Positions 45,892-53,795 of a DNA stretch of 64,000 nt are shown in pieces (position 1 is the first letter of the stretch; each line of letters begins with the position of its first letter). The notes under the pieces are model-generated. The model saw only the letters and a list, made by a program, of their open reading frames with translations. It had not been told where the DNA came from and did no database searches. The stretch is from Gracilimonas sp. (GTDB taxonomy: Bacteria; Bacteroidota; Rhodothermia; Balneolales; Balneolaceae). Both the position numbers and the translations under genes were made by a program. The stretch is from assembly GCF_017641085.1 (NCBI RefSeq), contig NZ_JAEPPI010000001.1, forward strand, positions 248,001 through 312,000, written 5' to 3'.

Positions 45892-47151
45892 ATGACTTCA
45901 TTAGCAAAAAATTCAGGAATCTGGCAGTGGGCCATGTTCAGTTTTGTGCTGGCAGGCTTCACAGGCTTTCTGTTCCGTTTTGGTTTTGTGGAGCCGTTAC
46001 CGGTATATCTGAACCTGGAGAATATGAGGCATGCCCATTCACACCTGATGTTCTTCGGGTGGGCCTCTTTGCTACCGCTGTACCTGATTAAGCTGGATAT
46101 CGTTTCGGGCTATCACGCCGCTTTTGGGGTTCGTTTAATGAAAAACGCACTTTGGTGGATTGTTATATTTGGATTACTGTCGTTCCCCCCGTTTCTGCTT
46201 TATGGGTATAAACCCATAGCTATTGGTTATGCTTCCCTTCCCTTGTCTGTTATTTTTTCGGGGATGGTAATGCTGGGCTGGTATGGATTTATGGCCGGAT
46301 ATTTGATCACCCGCCGAAGAAAGAAAGGATATACGCCGAATCCCTTTTTTGATGGCGCCTTGGTGATGTTATTTGTGAGCTCCCTTGGCGCCTGGTCGGT
46401 TGGAGTATTACAGATCACAAACTTTGGCGGGGTATTGTTACCCAAAGCACTCACGCATTTCTTCCTCGCTACCTTTATTGAAGGGTGGGTAATTTTAGTT
46501 TTGATGGGATTGGTTGCCAAAGCTTTGCAATTAAAGGAGGATGAATGTGAAGTTTCCCCCACAGTATTAATCGGATTGATTGCCATTGGGGCACCGCTCA
46601 CATTCCCGTATGGAATAGCTGATGGACTTATTAATTTCGACTTGTCGGTGGCTGCACGTACCGGAGGCGTACTTATCGCAGAAGGGGTGCTGCTGTTTGT
46701 CTATTCTGCAATAAAAAACAGGTGGAGTAACATCTCAATATGGATCTGGCCGTTACTCTTTCTCGTGGTTAAGTCGGTGATGCAGCTCGTTGCCTCTGTA
46801 TCGCCCATGGAAATGTGGCTCTCTGATCATGGCACGCGAATACTATACCTGCACACCACTTTGTTGGGGGCATTCACGGTTGGCGTGATTTGGTTTCTCC
46901 ATCACATGGCCAACATGCAAAAGAAGTACTTCTACTTTGTGCTGGGATCTGTTGTATTGCTGATAATGAGCCTTGTTTTGATGACTACACTTTGGCCGGA
47001 ATCACTTAGCGGACCATGGATTTTTAACGTGCTGGCTTTAGCTGCGATTTTCCCGGTTATAGCGGTTCTGTTTTTCTGGATTAAGCTGAAAAAGATGGTT
47101 GATCAGGAACATCAATCCGTAGAAATCATTCGGAAAGAAGTTGTTCTATAA
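45892..47151 (+). CDS. Polytopic membrane protein with heme-copper/NnrS-like histidine motifs
   Basis: A 419-residue protein with about twelve membrane helices. The second helix begins MRHAHSHLMFFGWASLLPLYL, similar to the low-spin heme helix of heme-copper oxidases (HSHLxxxGW) and to NnrS (HAHEMLFG). More conserved-looking histidines lie in KALTHFFLATF (near 191), SDHGTRILYLHTTLLGAF (near 312-321) and WFLHHMAN (near 334). The Tyr-His cross-link motif of oxidases is not visible. It may bind heme; identity uncertain. ATG chosen over a TTG at 45889. Its 3' end overlaps the convergent DUF488 gene by 26 bp. Confidence 0.75.
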   Translation: MTSLAKNSGIWQWAMFSFVLAGFTGFLFRFGFVEPLPVYLNLENMRHAHSHLMFFGWASLLPLYLIKLDIVSGYHAAFGVRLMKNALWWIVIFGLLSFPPFLLYGYKPIAIGYASLPLSVIFSGMVMLGWYGFMAGYLITRRRKKGYTPNPFFDGALVMLFVSSLGAWSVGVLQITNFGGVLLPKALTHFFLATFIEGWVILVLMGLVAKALQLKEDECEVSPTVLIGLIAIGAPLTFPYGIADGLINFDLSVAARTGGVLIAEGVLLFVYSAIKNRWSNISIWIWPLLFLVVKSVMQLVASVSPMEMWLSDHGTRILYLHTTLLGAFTVGVIWFLHHMANMQKKYFYFVLGSVVLLIMSLVLMTTLWPESLSGPWIFNVLALAAIFPVIAVLFFWIKLKKMVDQEHQSVEIIRKEVVL

Positions 47152-47488
47152 ACTCTTTCAGCACAACCGAGCTGTTGTGCTCCTCATCTTTGGATGCAAA
47201 TACAAAGGTAATGACATCTTCCTTTTCTACCGTGTCAATAAGTTGTTGAACAGCCTCAGAACCAAATAATTCTTTCCGGTAGCGGTCCTTGAATTCATCC
47301 CACTTCTCAGGGTCGTGATCGAACCATTTTCTTAACTCGTGGCTGGGTGCTACCCCTTTCATCCACTCGTCCAGGTTAGCACGCTCTTTGGAAACCCCGC
47401 GTGGCCACAACCGTTCGGTGAGGATTCGGTACCCATCATCCGGAGCAGACTCTTCGTAAACGCGTTTCAGTTTTATTTGATGCTTCAT
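47126..47488 (-). CDS. DUF488 family protein
   Basis: A 120-residue protein starting MKHQIKLKRVYE; upstream in-frame ATGs at 47527 and 47515 extend into an unlikely hydrophobic leader. Characteristic family sequence: GYRILTERLWPRGVSKE, then LRKWFDHDPEKWDEFKDRYRKEL and ITFVFASKDEEHNSSVVLKEF. The family is widespread and has no settled function. Tail-to-tail overlap of 26 bp with the preceding membrane protein gene. Confidence 0.9.
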   Translation of the reverse strand: MKHQIKLKRVYEESAPDDGYRILTERLWPRGVSKERANLDEWMKGVAPSHELRKWFDHDPEKWDEFKDRYRKELFGSEAVQQLIDTVEKEDVITFVFASKDEEHNSSVVLKEFIEQLLSE

Positions 47489-47604
47489 ATGTGTGAGAAA
47501 TAAAATCAAGTGCATTGATGAAATCAATAAGCAGAATGACCATTCTTAGGAAAAATATGGTTAGTTTAATGTTGAATTATTTCAAACTTTGAAGAGATAC
47601 TGAC

Positions 47605-48645
47605 ATGGAATTTGGGATATATACCTTTGTAGAAAACACCCCTGATGCTGAAAGCGGAAAAACGTTACATCCGTCTCAACGGCTTAAAAACCTGATGGAA
47701 GAAATTGAACTGGCCGATGAACTTGGGCTGGATGTTTTTGCCATTGGGGAGCATCACCGGGAAGAGTACGTCTCATCTTCACCATCAACGCTGCTTGCAG
47801 CTGCTGCAAGCCGAACCAAAAATATCCGGTTGAGCAGTGCGGTTACTGTACTCGGTTCGGAAGATCCGGTTCGGGTGTTTCAGCAATTTTCAACCATTGA
47901 CCTGCTTACGGAAGGAAGGGCAGAAATTATGGTGGGGCGTGGTTCTTTTATTGAGTCTTTTCCATTGTTTGGCTACGATTTGCAAAATTATGAAGAGCTT
48001 TTTTCCGAAAAACTAAAGCTGTTGATGAAGCTCAGAGAAGAAGAGAAAATCACCTGGCAGGGTAAATATCGTCCATCCATTAATAACAGAGGCGTGTATC
48101 CTCAGTCTTATCAGGATAAAATGCCGGTATGGCGGGCAGTTGGTGGAACGCCAAAGTCGGCATATGAAGCGGGAGCAATGGGAATGCCTATGGCTATTGC
48201 GATTATTGGAGGTCAACCGGCTCAGTTTAAACAAATGGCCGACCTGCATCGCCGCGCTGCCGAAGAACACAATCAACCCAAACCTGCATTGAGTATAAAT
48301 TCTCACGGATTCATTGCAGAAACCACACAGGAAGCCGCTGATATTGCTTTTCCGGCTTTTAAAACTACGATGGACAAAATCGGAAAGGAGAGAGGGTGGC
48401 CTGTGATGAGTCGACAGCAGTTTGATGCATCGATCACTTTAAAAGGAGCAAATGTAGTTGGAAGCCCGCAGGATGTAATTGATAAAATCATGTACCAGCA
48501 TGAGATCTTTAATCATGACCGATTTCTTCTTCAGATGAGTGTGGGAAGCGTTCCTCATGAAAAGCTTTTACGCTCTATTGAACTGTTTGCCAAAGAAGTT
48601 GCTCCGGTCGTTCGTAAAAAATTGAGTCAGGCTTCTCCTGCTTAA
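47605..48645 (+). CDS. LLM-class flavin-dependent oxidoreductase (luciferase-like)
   Basis: A 346-residue protein of the bacterial luciferase-like monooxygenase superfamily. Typical stretches: ELADELGLDVFAIGEHHREEYVSSSP, IRLSSAVTVLGSEDPVRVFQQFSTIDLLTEGRAEIMVGRGSFIESFPLFG, and VVGSPQDVIDKIM. It would use reduced FMN with O2; substrate unknown. The closest generic group is the LLM oxidoreductases without a separate reductase nearby. Ends with a 4-bp overlap of the convergent DUF3095 gene. Confidence 0.92.
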   Translation: MEFGIYTFVENTPDAESGKTLHPSQRLKNLMEEIELADELGLDVFAIGEHHREEYVSSSPSTLLAAAASRTKNIRLSSAVTVLGSEDPVRVFQQFSTIDLLTEGRAEIMVGRGSFIESFPLFGYDLQNYEELFSEKLKLLMKLREEEKITWQGKYRPSINNRGVYPQSYQDKMPVWRAVGGTPKSAYEAGAMGMPMAIAIIGGQPAQFKQMADLHRRAAEEHNQPKPALSINSHGFIAETTQEAADIAFPAFKTTMDKIGKERGWPVMSRQQFDASITLKGANVVGSPQDVIDKIMYQHEIFNHDRFLLQMSVGSVPHEKLLRSIELFAKEVAPVVRKKLSQASPA

Positions 48646-49817
48646 TGGTCTTGAGCTTCAAGTTGAGCCCTCCGGCTTTTAAGCTCCTGAGAAGCTTTTG
48701 CGTAGCCGCCCTCGGTACCATCTACAAAGTGAATGTGATTGCTTTGGTAACTCCTTACATAGCAGGTTACCATTGCTGCGAAGGATGCATGAACTCCGTA
48801 AACAACACTGCCTTCATTAAATAAGCCCTCCAAAAACTCAGTCATTTCCATTCGTTGCTGAATGGTGCCGGAGGCCACGAAGCGCAAGCCGTCTCCGAAT
48901 TTCTTGTAATCAGCGTGGCGCACTAAATCGGGTTTGTAATCTCCCCAGTTGGTGGCAGAGGTTTTCTTTTTGAACTTCATCAGGTAGAATCCGGTGACAA
49001 GCTGAAAGATCATCATCCCTATATGTTTCAGTTTTTTGAACAGGGAAGGTGGCTGGGTTCGGAGTTTCCACTCCACCCCAAGAAGAAGTGGGTTGGTGGT
49101 CATTTGTAAATCGTCTTCCCGCAGGGGATGAAAGCTGTCTTCGGTACCGTAAATCTCCTCGATCTTCTCAAAACACTGCTCGTAAATTTCGGCACTTCTT
49201 TCATCATCATTTTTAAATGACTGTATGATGTAGGCAGCTACCTCATCTTTATCGCTGGGCACTTGGCTCCACCGGCATTCCAATCCCGTAAAATCAGCCT
49301 CAATCGGTTCAATATCCTTAAGCCGGTCTTCTTGCTTTATAAGCTGTTCGGCAAAGGTAACCCCGGTTCCCCAAAAAATGGTTTGATCCAAATATTCGGA
49401 CAGAGCCAGCCGGGCCACACTTACATCTTGCCCCATCTCCCGGAGTTCTTTTACCTGTATAATCCCAATGGCCATTTCAAGTCCGTAAGCATCTTTAACC
49501 GCTTTACGGCAGAATGCCAATACACCTTTTACTTTCTCGATTTGGCGATCGGGCAGCGCGATTAGGGAGCCGTCACCACCAAAAAGATAGGGAAGGAGGT
49601 CTTCTTTATTGTAGAGATTATTCAATGCCGCGATGATGGAAGCACCCGCCATGTTTACTTCTTTATATTTCCCAAGGCGTATAGCATCTGTTGACCCTCT
49701 TACATCAGCGAGGGCAATGTACCAGTCGTCAGGGAGGGGAGTATATAAGGAGTGATCAGAAACCTCCCGGAAAGAAAAAACGGTATTCAGTTTTTCGTAA
49801 AACTCTTGGGCGTTCAT
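48642..49817 (-). CDS. DUF3095 family protein
   Basis: A 391-residue soluble protein. The N-terminal half (DDWYIALADVRGSTDAIRLGKYKEVNMAGASIIAALNN...YLFGGDGSLIALPD) has the look of a nucleotide-cyclase-like fold: DVRGST and FGGDGS resemble the metal-binding positions of class III cyclases. This fits DUF3095 as usually annotated. A hydrophobic patch near 268-284 may be a peripheral segment. The role is unknown; cyclic-nucleotide synthesis is a hypothesis only. Confidence 0.8.
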   Translation of the reverse strand: MNAQEFYEKLNTVFSFREVSDHSLYTPLPDDWYIALADVRGSTDAIRLGKYKEVNMAGASIIAALNNLYNKEDLLPYLFGGDGSLIALPDRQIEKVKGVLAFCRKAVKDAYGLEMAIGIIQVKELREMGQDVSVARLALSEYLDQTIFWGTGVTFAEQLIKQEDRLKDIEPIEADFTGLECRWSQVPSDKDEVAAYIIQSFKNDDERSAEIYEQCFEKIEEIYGTEDSFHPLREDDLQMTTNPLLLGVEWKLRTQPPSLFKKLKHIGMMIFQLVTGFYLMKFKKKTSATNWGDYKPDLVRHADYKKFGDGLRFVASGTIQQRMEMTEFLEGLFNEGSVVYGVHASFAAMVTCYVRSYQSNHIHFVDGTEGGYAKASQELKSRRAQLEAQDH

Positions 49818-49887
49818 AAATGTGGGTTTGCAAATGGGTTACACACGGTTCATAGCATAACAAATTAATTTGGGAATAGTTGAAGTA

Positions 49888-49915
49888 AAAAAAGCCCGCT
49901 AAAAAAGCGGGCTTT
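49888..49915 (-). terminator. Rho-independent terminator after the DUF4382 gene
   Basis: AAGCCCGCT and AGCGGGCTT (49892-49913) form a strong hairpin with an A-tract upstream on the plus strand, that is a T-tract on the minus strand. It lies 30 bp past the minus-strand stop at 49945. Confidence 0.88.
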
Positions 49916-49944
49916 TCTACATACGATATTATTAACGAATTGGA

Positions 49945-50817
49945 TTAGTTGAGAACTCCGGAGCTTTCCAACTCAATGGTTTCCTCAAACTCAAATTCTT
50001 CTCCGTCTTCAAGCTCAATTCCTTCTACAAGGGAATCAGCGTAGGCATCGTTAGTGGGGTTGAAGGATACGTTGTAGGTGGCATCTTCAAGTCCTACAAG
50101 TTTGAAATTACCTTCTTCATCAGGCTGAGTTCCAACAGTATCCTGCCCAACTATAGCATACACAAAGGGCTCGGCTTCCACGGGCAGAACGGTTCCTGAA
50201 ATACTCGCCTGTTCTTCTAAATCAACAGTGCGGAGTACCGGCTTAAGGATGTAGTTCCCATTCCCGGTTTCTACGATAGATTGAGAAGCATCAAAGTCGA
50301 TAACTAACTCATATACCTGATCTTCTTCTACAGTTGCATTCACAAGGAGCTTAAACCCGGATTGCTGAGCACTTGGAGTACTGAGGTTGTAGGTTTCTCC
50401 GTCTATAACAACGTTATTATTATCTCCAAGTATCAGGCGAATCTGATTATATTGTCCGGCTTCAAGTTCAGTTTCACCTAACTCAAGGGTGTTTCCATTT
50501 TGATAGTCTAACAGGTTCACGGTCATGGAGTCATCCAGTATGGAGTACCATCCATTATCTTCAGCACCTCCGTCTTCTTCACCCTCGTCATTTTCTTCAC
50601 CGTTACTATCGGGATCTTCAGCATCTTCATCCTGATTTACGAGAACCTGCCGAATTTCGATGTTAACTTCATCATAAGCAGCGGGAGCATCGGTTAAAGA
50701 AATTTTCATTGTTCCGGTACCCGGGCCACTGTTTGTGTTGCATGCGGTGAAAGCAAATAGACCTATAAGTACCGTTAATAGTGATAAAAATCTAAGTCTC
50801 TTGAATAAGTAGTTCAT
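49945..50817 (-). CDS. DUF4382 lipoprotein
   Basis: A 290-residue protein with a lipoprotein signal (FAFTAC, Cys near 26). The opening GTMKISLTDAPAAYDEVNIEIRQVLV is characteristic of DUF4382. An acidic insertion (about 58-85, rich in Glu/Asp/Gly) may bind cations. The C-terminal part (SISGTVLPVEAEPFVYAI...GNFKLVGLEDATYNVSF) looks like a carboxypeptidase-regulatory-like beta domain. Probably cell-surface or periplasmic; substrate unknown. Confidence 0.88.
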   Translation of the reverse strand: MNYLFKRLRFLSLLTVLIGLFAFTACNTNSGPGTGTMKISLTDAPAAYDEVNIEIRQVLVNQDEDAEDPDSNGEENDEGEEDGGAEDNGWYSILDDSMTVNLLDYQNGNTLELGETELEAGQYNQIRLILGDNNNVVIDGETYNLSTPSAQQSGFKLLVNATVEEDQVYELVIDFDASQSIVETGNGNYILKPVLRTVDLEEQASISGTVLPVEAEPFVYAIVGQDTVGTQPDEEGNFKLVGLEDATYNVSFNPTNDAYADSLVEGIELEDGEEFEFEETIELESSGVLN

Positions 50818-50929
50818 AGTTGTGATTGGTTGGTTTGGATTTCACTTACTCTAACAAGTGTGAACTACTTAAGTTTCAAATAAGGGGTAGATTCTAATAT
50901 AGTGTTGTAAGGCAAAGTAAATTAGTTAT

Positions 50930-52717
50930 TTAACCCGCTCCGCCTGAAGCCCCTCCACCGGCTGATCCTGCCGAAGCCCCCCCGCCTGAGACTCCTCCCC
51001 CCGACGATATTGTTCCGGTTGCCGCGAGGTTACTGAACGAGGTGGCGATACTCGCCGGTGTACTGTCGCTTCCCGGCATAATAATTATCCAGGTAATAGC
51101 GGATGCGGCCCCGGGATTCTGCTCAAAAATGTGCTCGATATGATCTTTACTCAATCCAAATGCGATGCTGTAAATAAAATGCCGGCCGAGGTGATGGTCA
51201 GGTATGGAATAATCCTTGGCATTCTTTAGTGCTTCCTGATAATTTTTCCAGCTTTTGTACAACTCTTCACCCTTTGGTGTTCTGCGGATGATAGAAAGGG
51301 ATAATACTGAAGCTACAAATACAACAATCGCTGCCAGGCCAGCTACGGGGTGAAGGATGAAAATACCGGCCAAAGCTGCCAGCATGAAGATCATTTGAAT
51401 GCCGAAATTCCACCATGCTCCCTTATAGCTTTCCGCATCTATCCATGCCTGTTTCTCGGCAAAGGATTTAAGTTCATCTTTCCAGCTGCTATACCACTTG
51501 GAAACTTCACCATCGGTAAACTTAAATACTTTGCTGATGTCGGAATGGTCATCTGAAATCCGCTCTTTTACGAAACTGAGCAGCGACAACTCCCACTCAG
51601 TCATGGTTGAATCCGGCTCTTTTTGAGCGTCTGTTATATGGAAAGTGTTTTCAGTGGAAGTGCTCGCAAACCAGCTGTCATCTTTTTCAGGTTCGGCTTC
51701 ATTGATCACAAAATATCCCCGCCGGGCTAAATCGAGAAGAGTGGCCGTTACATGTCCGCCCGTGATCGTTCGGTGCATGAGAAGCCAGCCAATGGCCGCG
51801 GGTTGTTGCTTTCCGGGAATCATTAAGCTTTCATTGCGGGATAAATTGATCTGATGTCTGCTTCCATATTTTCGATAGAAATAGATGAAGCACAGGATGC
51901 TTAAACCAGCAATGATTACAGCCAACTCAATGCCGTAGGTCATCATACGTTCGCGTTCTTCCGCCTCCGCAATTTGTTGCTCCCGGTAATTGGCCTCGTC
52001 ATTCCGGGCCCATGCAAGTGAAAAATCCCGGTCGGTGATACTGATACGGTTGGGATCAAAAGCAGAAGTAGGGAATACAGTCCTTATCACTACCGCCTGA
52101 CTACGACTGATATCAGAACCGGTAAATTGCAACCCTTTATCGAAAGAAGTTGACTCTATCTCCCAGGCCGGTTCACGCACCCAGGAATGCAAATTGGAGT
52201 CGGCAACCACCTCAGGCAGTTGAAAAAGAATTGATAACTCAGCGGTAGATTTCTCCCGCCCGGCAGCCGCATAATTCCAGAAGAACTCACTCCACTCCGG
52301 CCCGATTACCACAGCTCCCTCCAGGGTGTAGGAAATAGTGAACACTCGTTCCTCATCTTCCGCCTCATAAAACCACTTAATATTGAATGATCGGCTTGAT
52401 TCTTCTACAAGAAAAGTACCGGGTTCTTCTGAGTTCAGATTTACATAATCAGATCCGTTTTCAGAAACCTGAATATTCCGGATAGCTGAAAAGCCGGATT
52501 TTGGAAGTTCGTAATTGGCCCAAGAGAAGTCCCCATCAAAGACATAGGTTCGGTGTTCGGTAATGGAGACGGTACCATCGGGATTTACTGAGACTTCAAC
52601 CTTTAGCTTGGGTATGGAATATTCTTTTGCCTGAGTTGTAAAACCCAACAGGTTCAGTGTGAAAAAAGTGACAAGAAGAAAGCAGAATTTCGAAAATCTC
52701 ATATCCGATGATTGCAT
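50930..52717 (-). CDS. DUF2207 membrane protein
   Basis: A 595-residue protein. The signal peptide is clearer from the second ATG (52702, MRFSKFCFLL) than from 52717. The extracytoplasmic beta domain (VEVSVNPDGTVSITEHRTYVFDGDFSWANYELP) is the DUF2207 signature. A membrane helix at about 263-282, a cytoplasmic segment and two further helices near 445-490 follow. It ends in a Gly/Ser/Ala-rich tail (SGGGVSGGGASAGSAGGGAS), as many family members do. No biochemical role is known. Confidence 0.85.
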   Translation of the reverse strand: MQSSDMRFSKFCFLLVTFFTLNLLGFTTQAKEYSIPKLKVEVSVNPDGTVSITEHRTYVFDGDFSWANYELPKSGFSAIRNIQVSENGSDYVNLNSEEPGTFLVEESSRSFNIKWFYEAEDEERVFTISYTLEGAVVIGPEWSEFFWNYAAAGREKSTAELSILFQLPEVVADSNLHSWVREPAWEIESTSFDKGLQFTGSDISRSQAVVIRTVFPTSAFDPNRISITDRDFSLAWARNDEANYREQQIAEAEERERMMTYGIELAVIIAGLSILCFIYFYRKYGSRHQINLSRNESLMIPGKQQPAAIGWLLMHRTITGGHVTATLLDLARRGYFVINEAEPEKDDSWFASTSTENTFHITDAQKEPDSTMTEWELSLLSFVKERISDDHSDISKVFKFTDGEVSKWYSSWKDELKSFAEKQAWIDAESYKGAWWNFGIQMIFMLAALAGIFILHPVAGLAAIVVFVASVLSLSIIRRTPKGEELYKSWKNYQEALKNAKDYSIPDHHLGRHFIYSIAFGLSKDHIEHIFEQNPGAASAITWIIIMPGSDSTPASIATSFSNLAATGTISSGGGVSGGGASAGSAGGGASGGAG

Positions 52718-52781
52718 TTATTTGGTTCTGAAGGATACATAATCATCTTTTCTACTCAAAAAAATACAAGATGTTATAACG

Positions 52782-52812
52782 TTGACATATAAACATAAAT
52801 ATGCATAGTTTA
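52782..52812 (+). promoter_or_regulatory. Promoter/operator region of the toxin-antitoxin pair
   Basis: TTGACA (52782-52787) and a TAGTTT-like element about 20 bp on lie within the imperfect dyad TAAACATAAATATGCATAGT ending TTTA (to 52812). This could be an autoregulatory ribbon-helix-helix site. Confidence 0.4.
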
Positions 52813-52817
52813 GCGTC

Positions 52818-53030
52818 ATGAGAACTTCTGTAGATTTACCCGACGAACTGATGAAAAAAGCCAAAATAAAGGCTGTTGAAGAAGGCATTAGCCTCAAAGA
52901 CCTTATCATCCGGTCATTAACCAATGAGCTTAACCAAACGAAGGACGTTCAGGGTACTCCCTGGAAAGATTTAAAAGGAAAGGGAACGACGTCCGGGCTT
53001 TCCGCAGATAAATCAGGATTTGAAGAATGA
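52818..53030 (+). CDS. Antitoxin, ribbon-helix-helix type (VapB-like)
   Basis: A 70-residue protein. It starts MRTSVDLPDELMKKAKIKAVEEGISLKDLIIRSL, a ribbon-helix-helix DNA-binding domain with the short N-terminal strand. The remaining 35 residues are polar and would wrap the toxin. The stop overlaps the toxin start by 4 bp (ATGA), the usual coupling in VapBC operons. Confidence 0.88.
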   Translation: MRTSVDLPDELMKKAKIKAVEEGISLKDLIIRSLTNELNQTKDVQGTPWKDLKGKGTTSGLSADKSGFEE

Positions 53031-53407
53031 TTTTACTTGATACGCACGTTTGGTTGTGGTGGCTGTTGGATGAAGGACCTTTAACTAAGGAGGAGAGGGA
53101 AACACTGGATGAGTCGGCAGCGCAACGCGAAATTGCCATTTCAGCCGCTTCGGTTTGGGAGACGGAAATGCTGGGTCGAAAAGGAGTGATTGACCTGAAG
53201 CCTTCGTTCAAGAAATGGATTGAAATGGCTACAAGGCCTCAGGTTTGTAAAGTGATACCTATTGATCAGGATGTGATTTTAGCCCAGGAAAAATTGCCTA
53301 CCGACTTTCCTGATGATCCGGCCGATCGTTTAATTGTAGCCACGGCCTTGCTGAATGAATTTCCCCTGGCTACAAAGGATGATAAGCTTCAGAATTTGGG
53401 TTTTTAA
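53027..53407 (+). CDS. vapC: PIN-domain toxin, VapC-like ribonuclease
   Basis: A 126-residue protein. The PIN acidic residues are visible: Asp in LLDTHVWLWW (near 5), Glu in ASVWETEML (near 46) and Asp in DPADRLIVATA (near 98-102). They form the Mg2+ site of a ribonuclease that would cleave tRNA or rRNA. It is controlled by the overlapping ribbon-helix-helix antitoxin. Its stop directly abuts the stop of the convergent fixX-like gene at 53408, with no spacer for a terminator. Confidence 0.9.
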   Translation: MILLDTHVWLWWLLDEGPLTKEERETLDESAAQREIAISAASVWETEMLGRKGVIDLKPSFKKWIEMATRPQVCKVIPIDQDVILAQEKLPTDFPDDPADRLIVATALLNEFPLATKDDKLQNLGF

Positions 53408-53710
53408 TTACCCGAAATTCCAGGTAACACCACGGCCGATTTCAGGGTCCGGATAATTCCAGTCTACCGCTCCCTGGTCACAAGCATACATGCAGGTGCC
53501 GCATTCAATACAATCCTCTACCTGAAAGTGAACTTTGCCGTTGTCGTCCATCGTATAGCAATTTGCCGGACAAACGTAGGTAGTACATTTATGCGGACAG
53601 GTTGAATTACAAATGTCCGTATCAACAACAATATGTGGCTTTATCTCCGACTTCGCCTGATTACGATAGCTTACAAGTCCGAGTCGTTCCGTGAGTTTTA
53701 AGTTTTTCAT
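53408..53710 (-). CDS. fixX: FixX-like ferredoxin
   Basis: A 100-residue iron-sulfur protein with CTTYVCPANCYTM and CIECGTCMYACDQGAVDWNYP, the FixX pattern. It passes electrons between the ETF flavoproteins and the FixC quinone reductase. Last gene of the Etf operon, 85 bp after fixC, with a 14-bp inverted repeat in between. Confidence 0.9.
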   Translation of the reverse strand: MKNLKLTERLGLVSYRNQAKSEIKPHIVVDTDICNSTCPHKCTTYVCPANCYTMDDNGKVHFQVEDCIECGTCMYACDQGAVDWNYPDPEIGRGVTWNFG

Positions 53711-53742
53711 AATTCCGTTTTTTTAACATTCAGCCGTCTGCT

Positions 53743-53778
53743 TTCAGCTAACAGTTATCGAAGAAACTGTTAGCTGAA
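53743..53778. repeat. 14-bp inverted repeat between fixC and fixX
   Basis: TTCAGCTAACAGTT (53743-53756) and its exact complement AACTGTTAGCTGAA (53765-53778), with an 8-nt loop. A strong mRNA hairpin in the intercistronic region. Confidence 0.9.
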
Positions 53779-53795
53779 GCCTGATAGCTGTCAGC

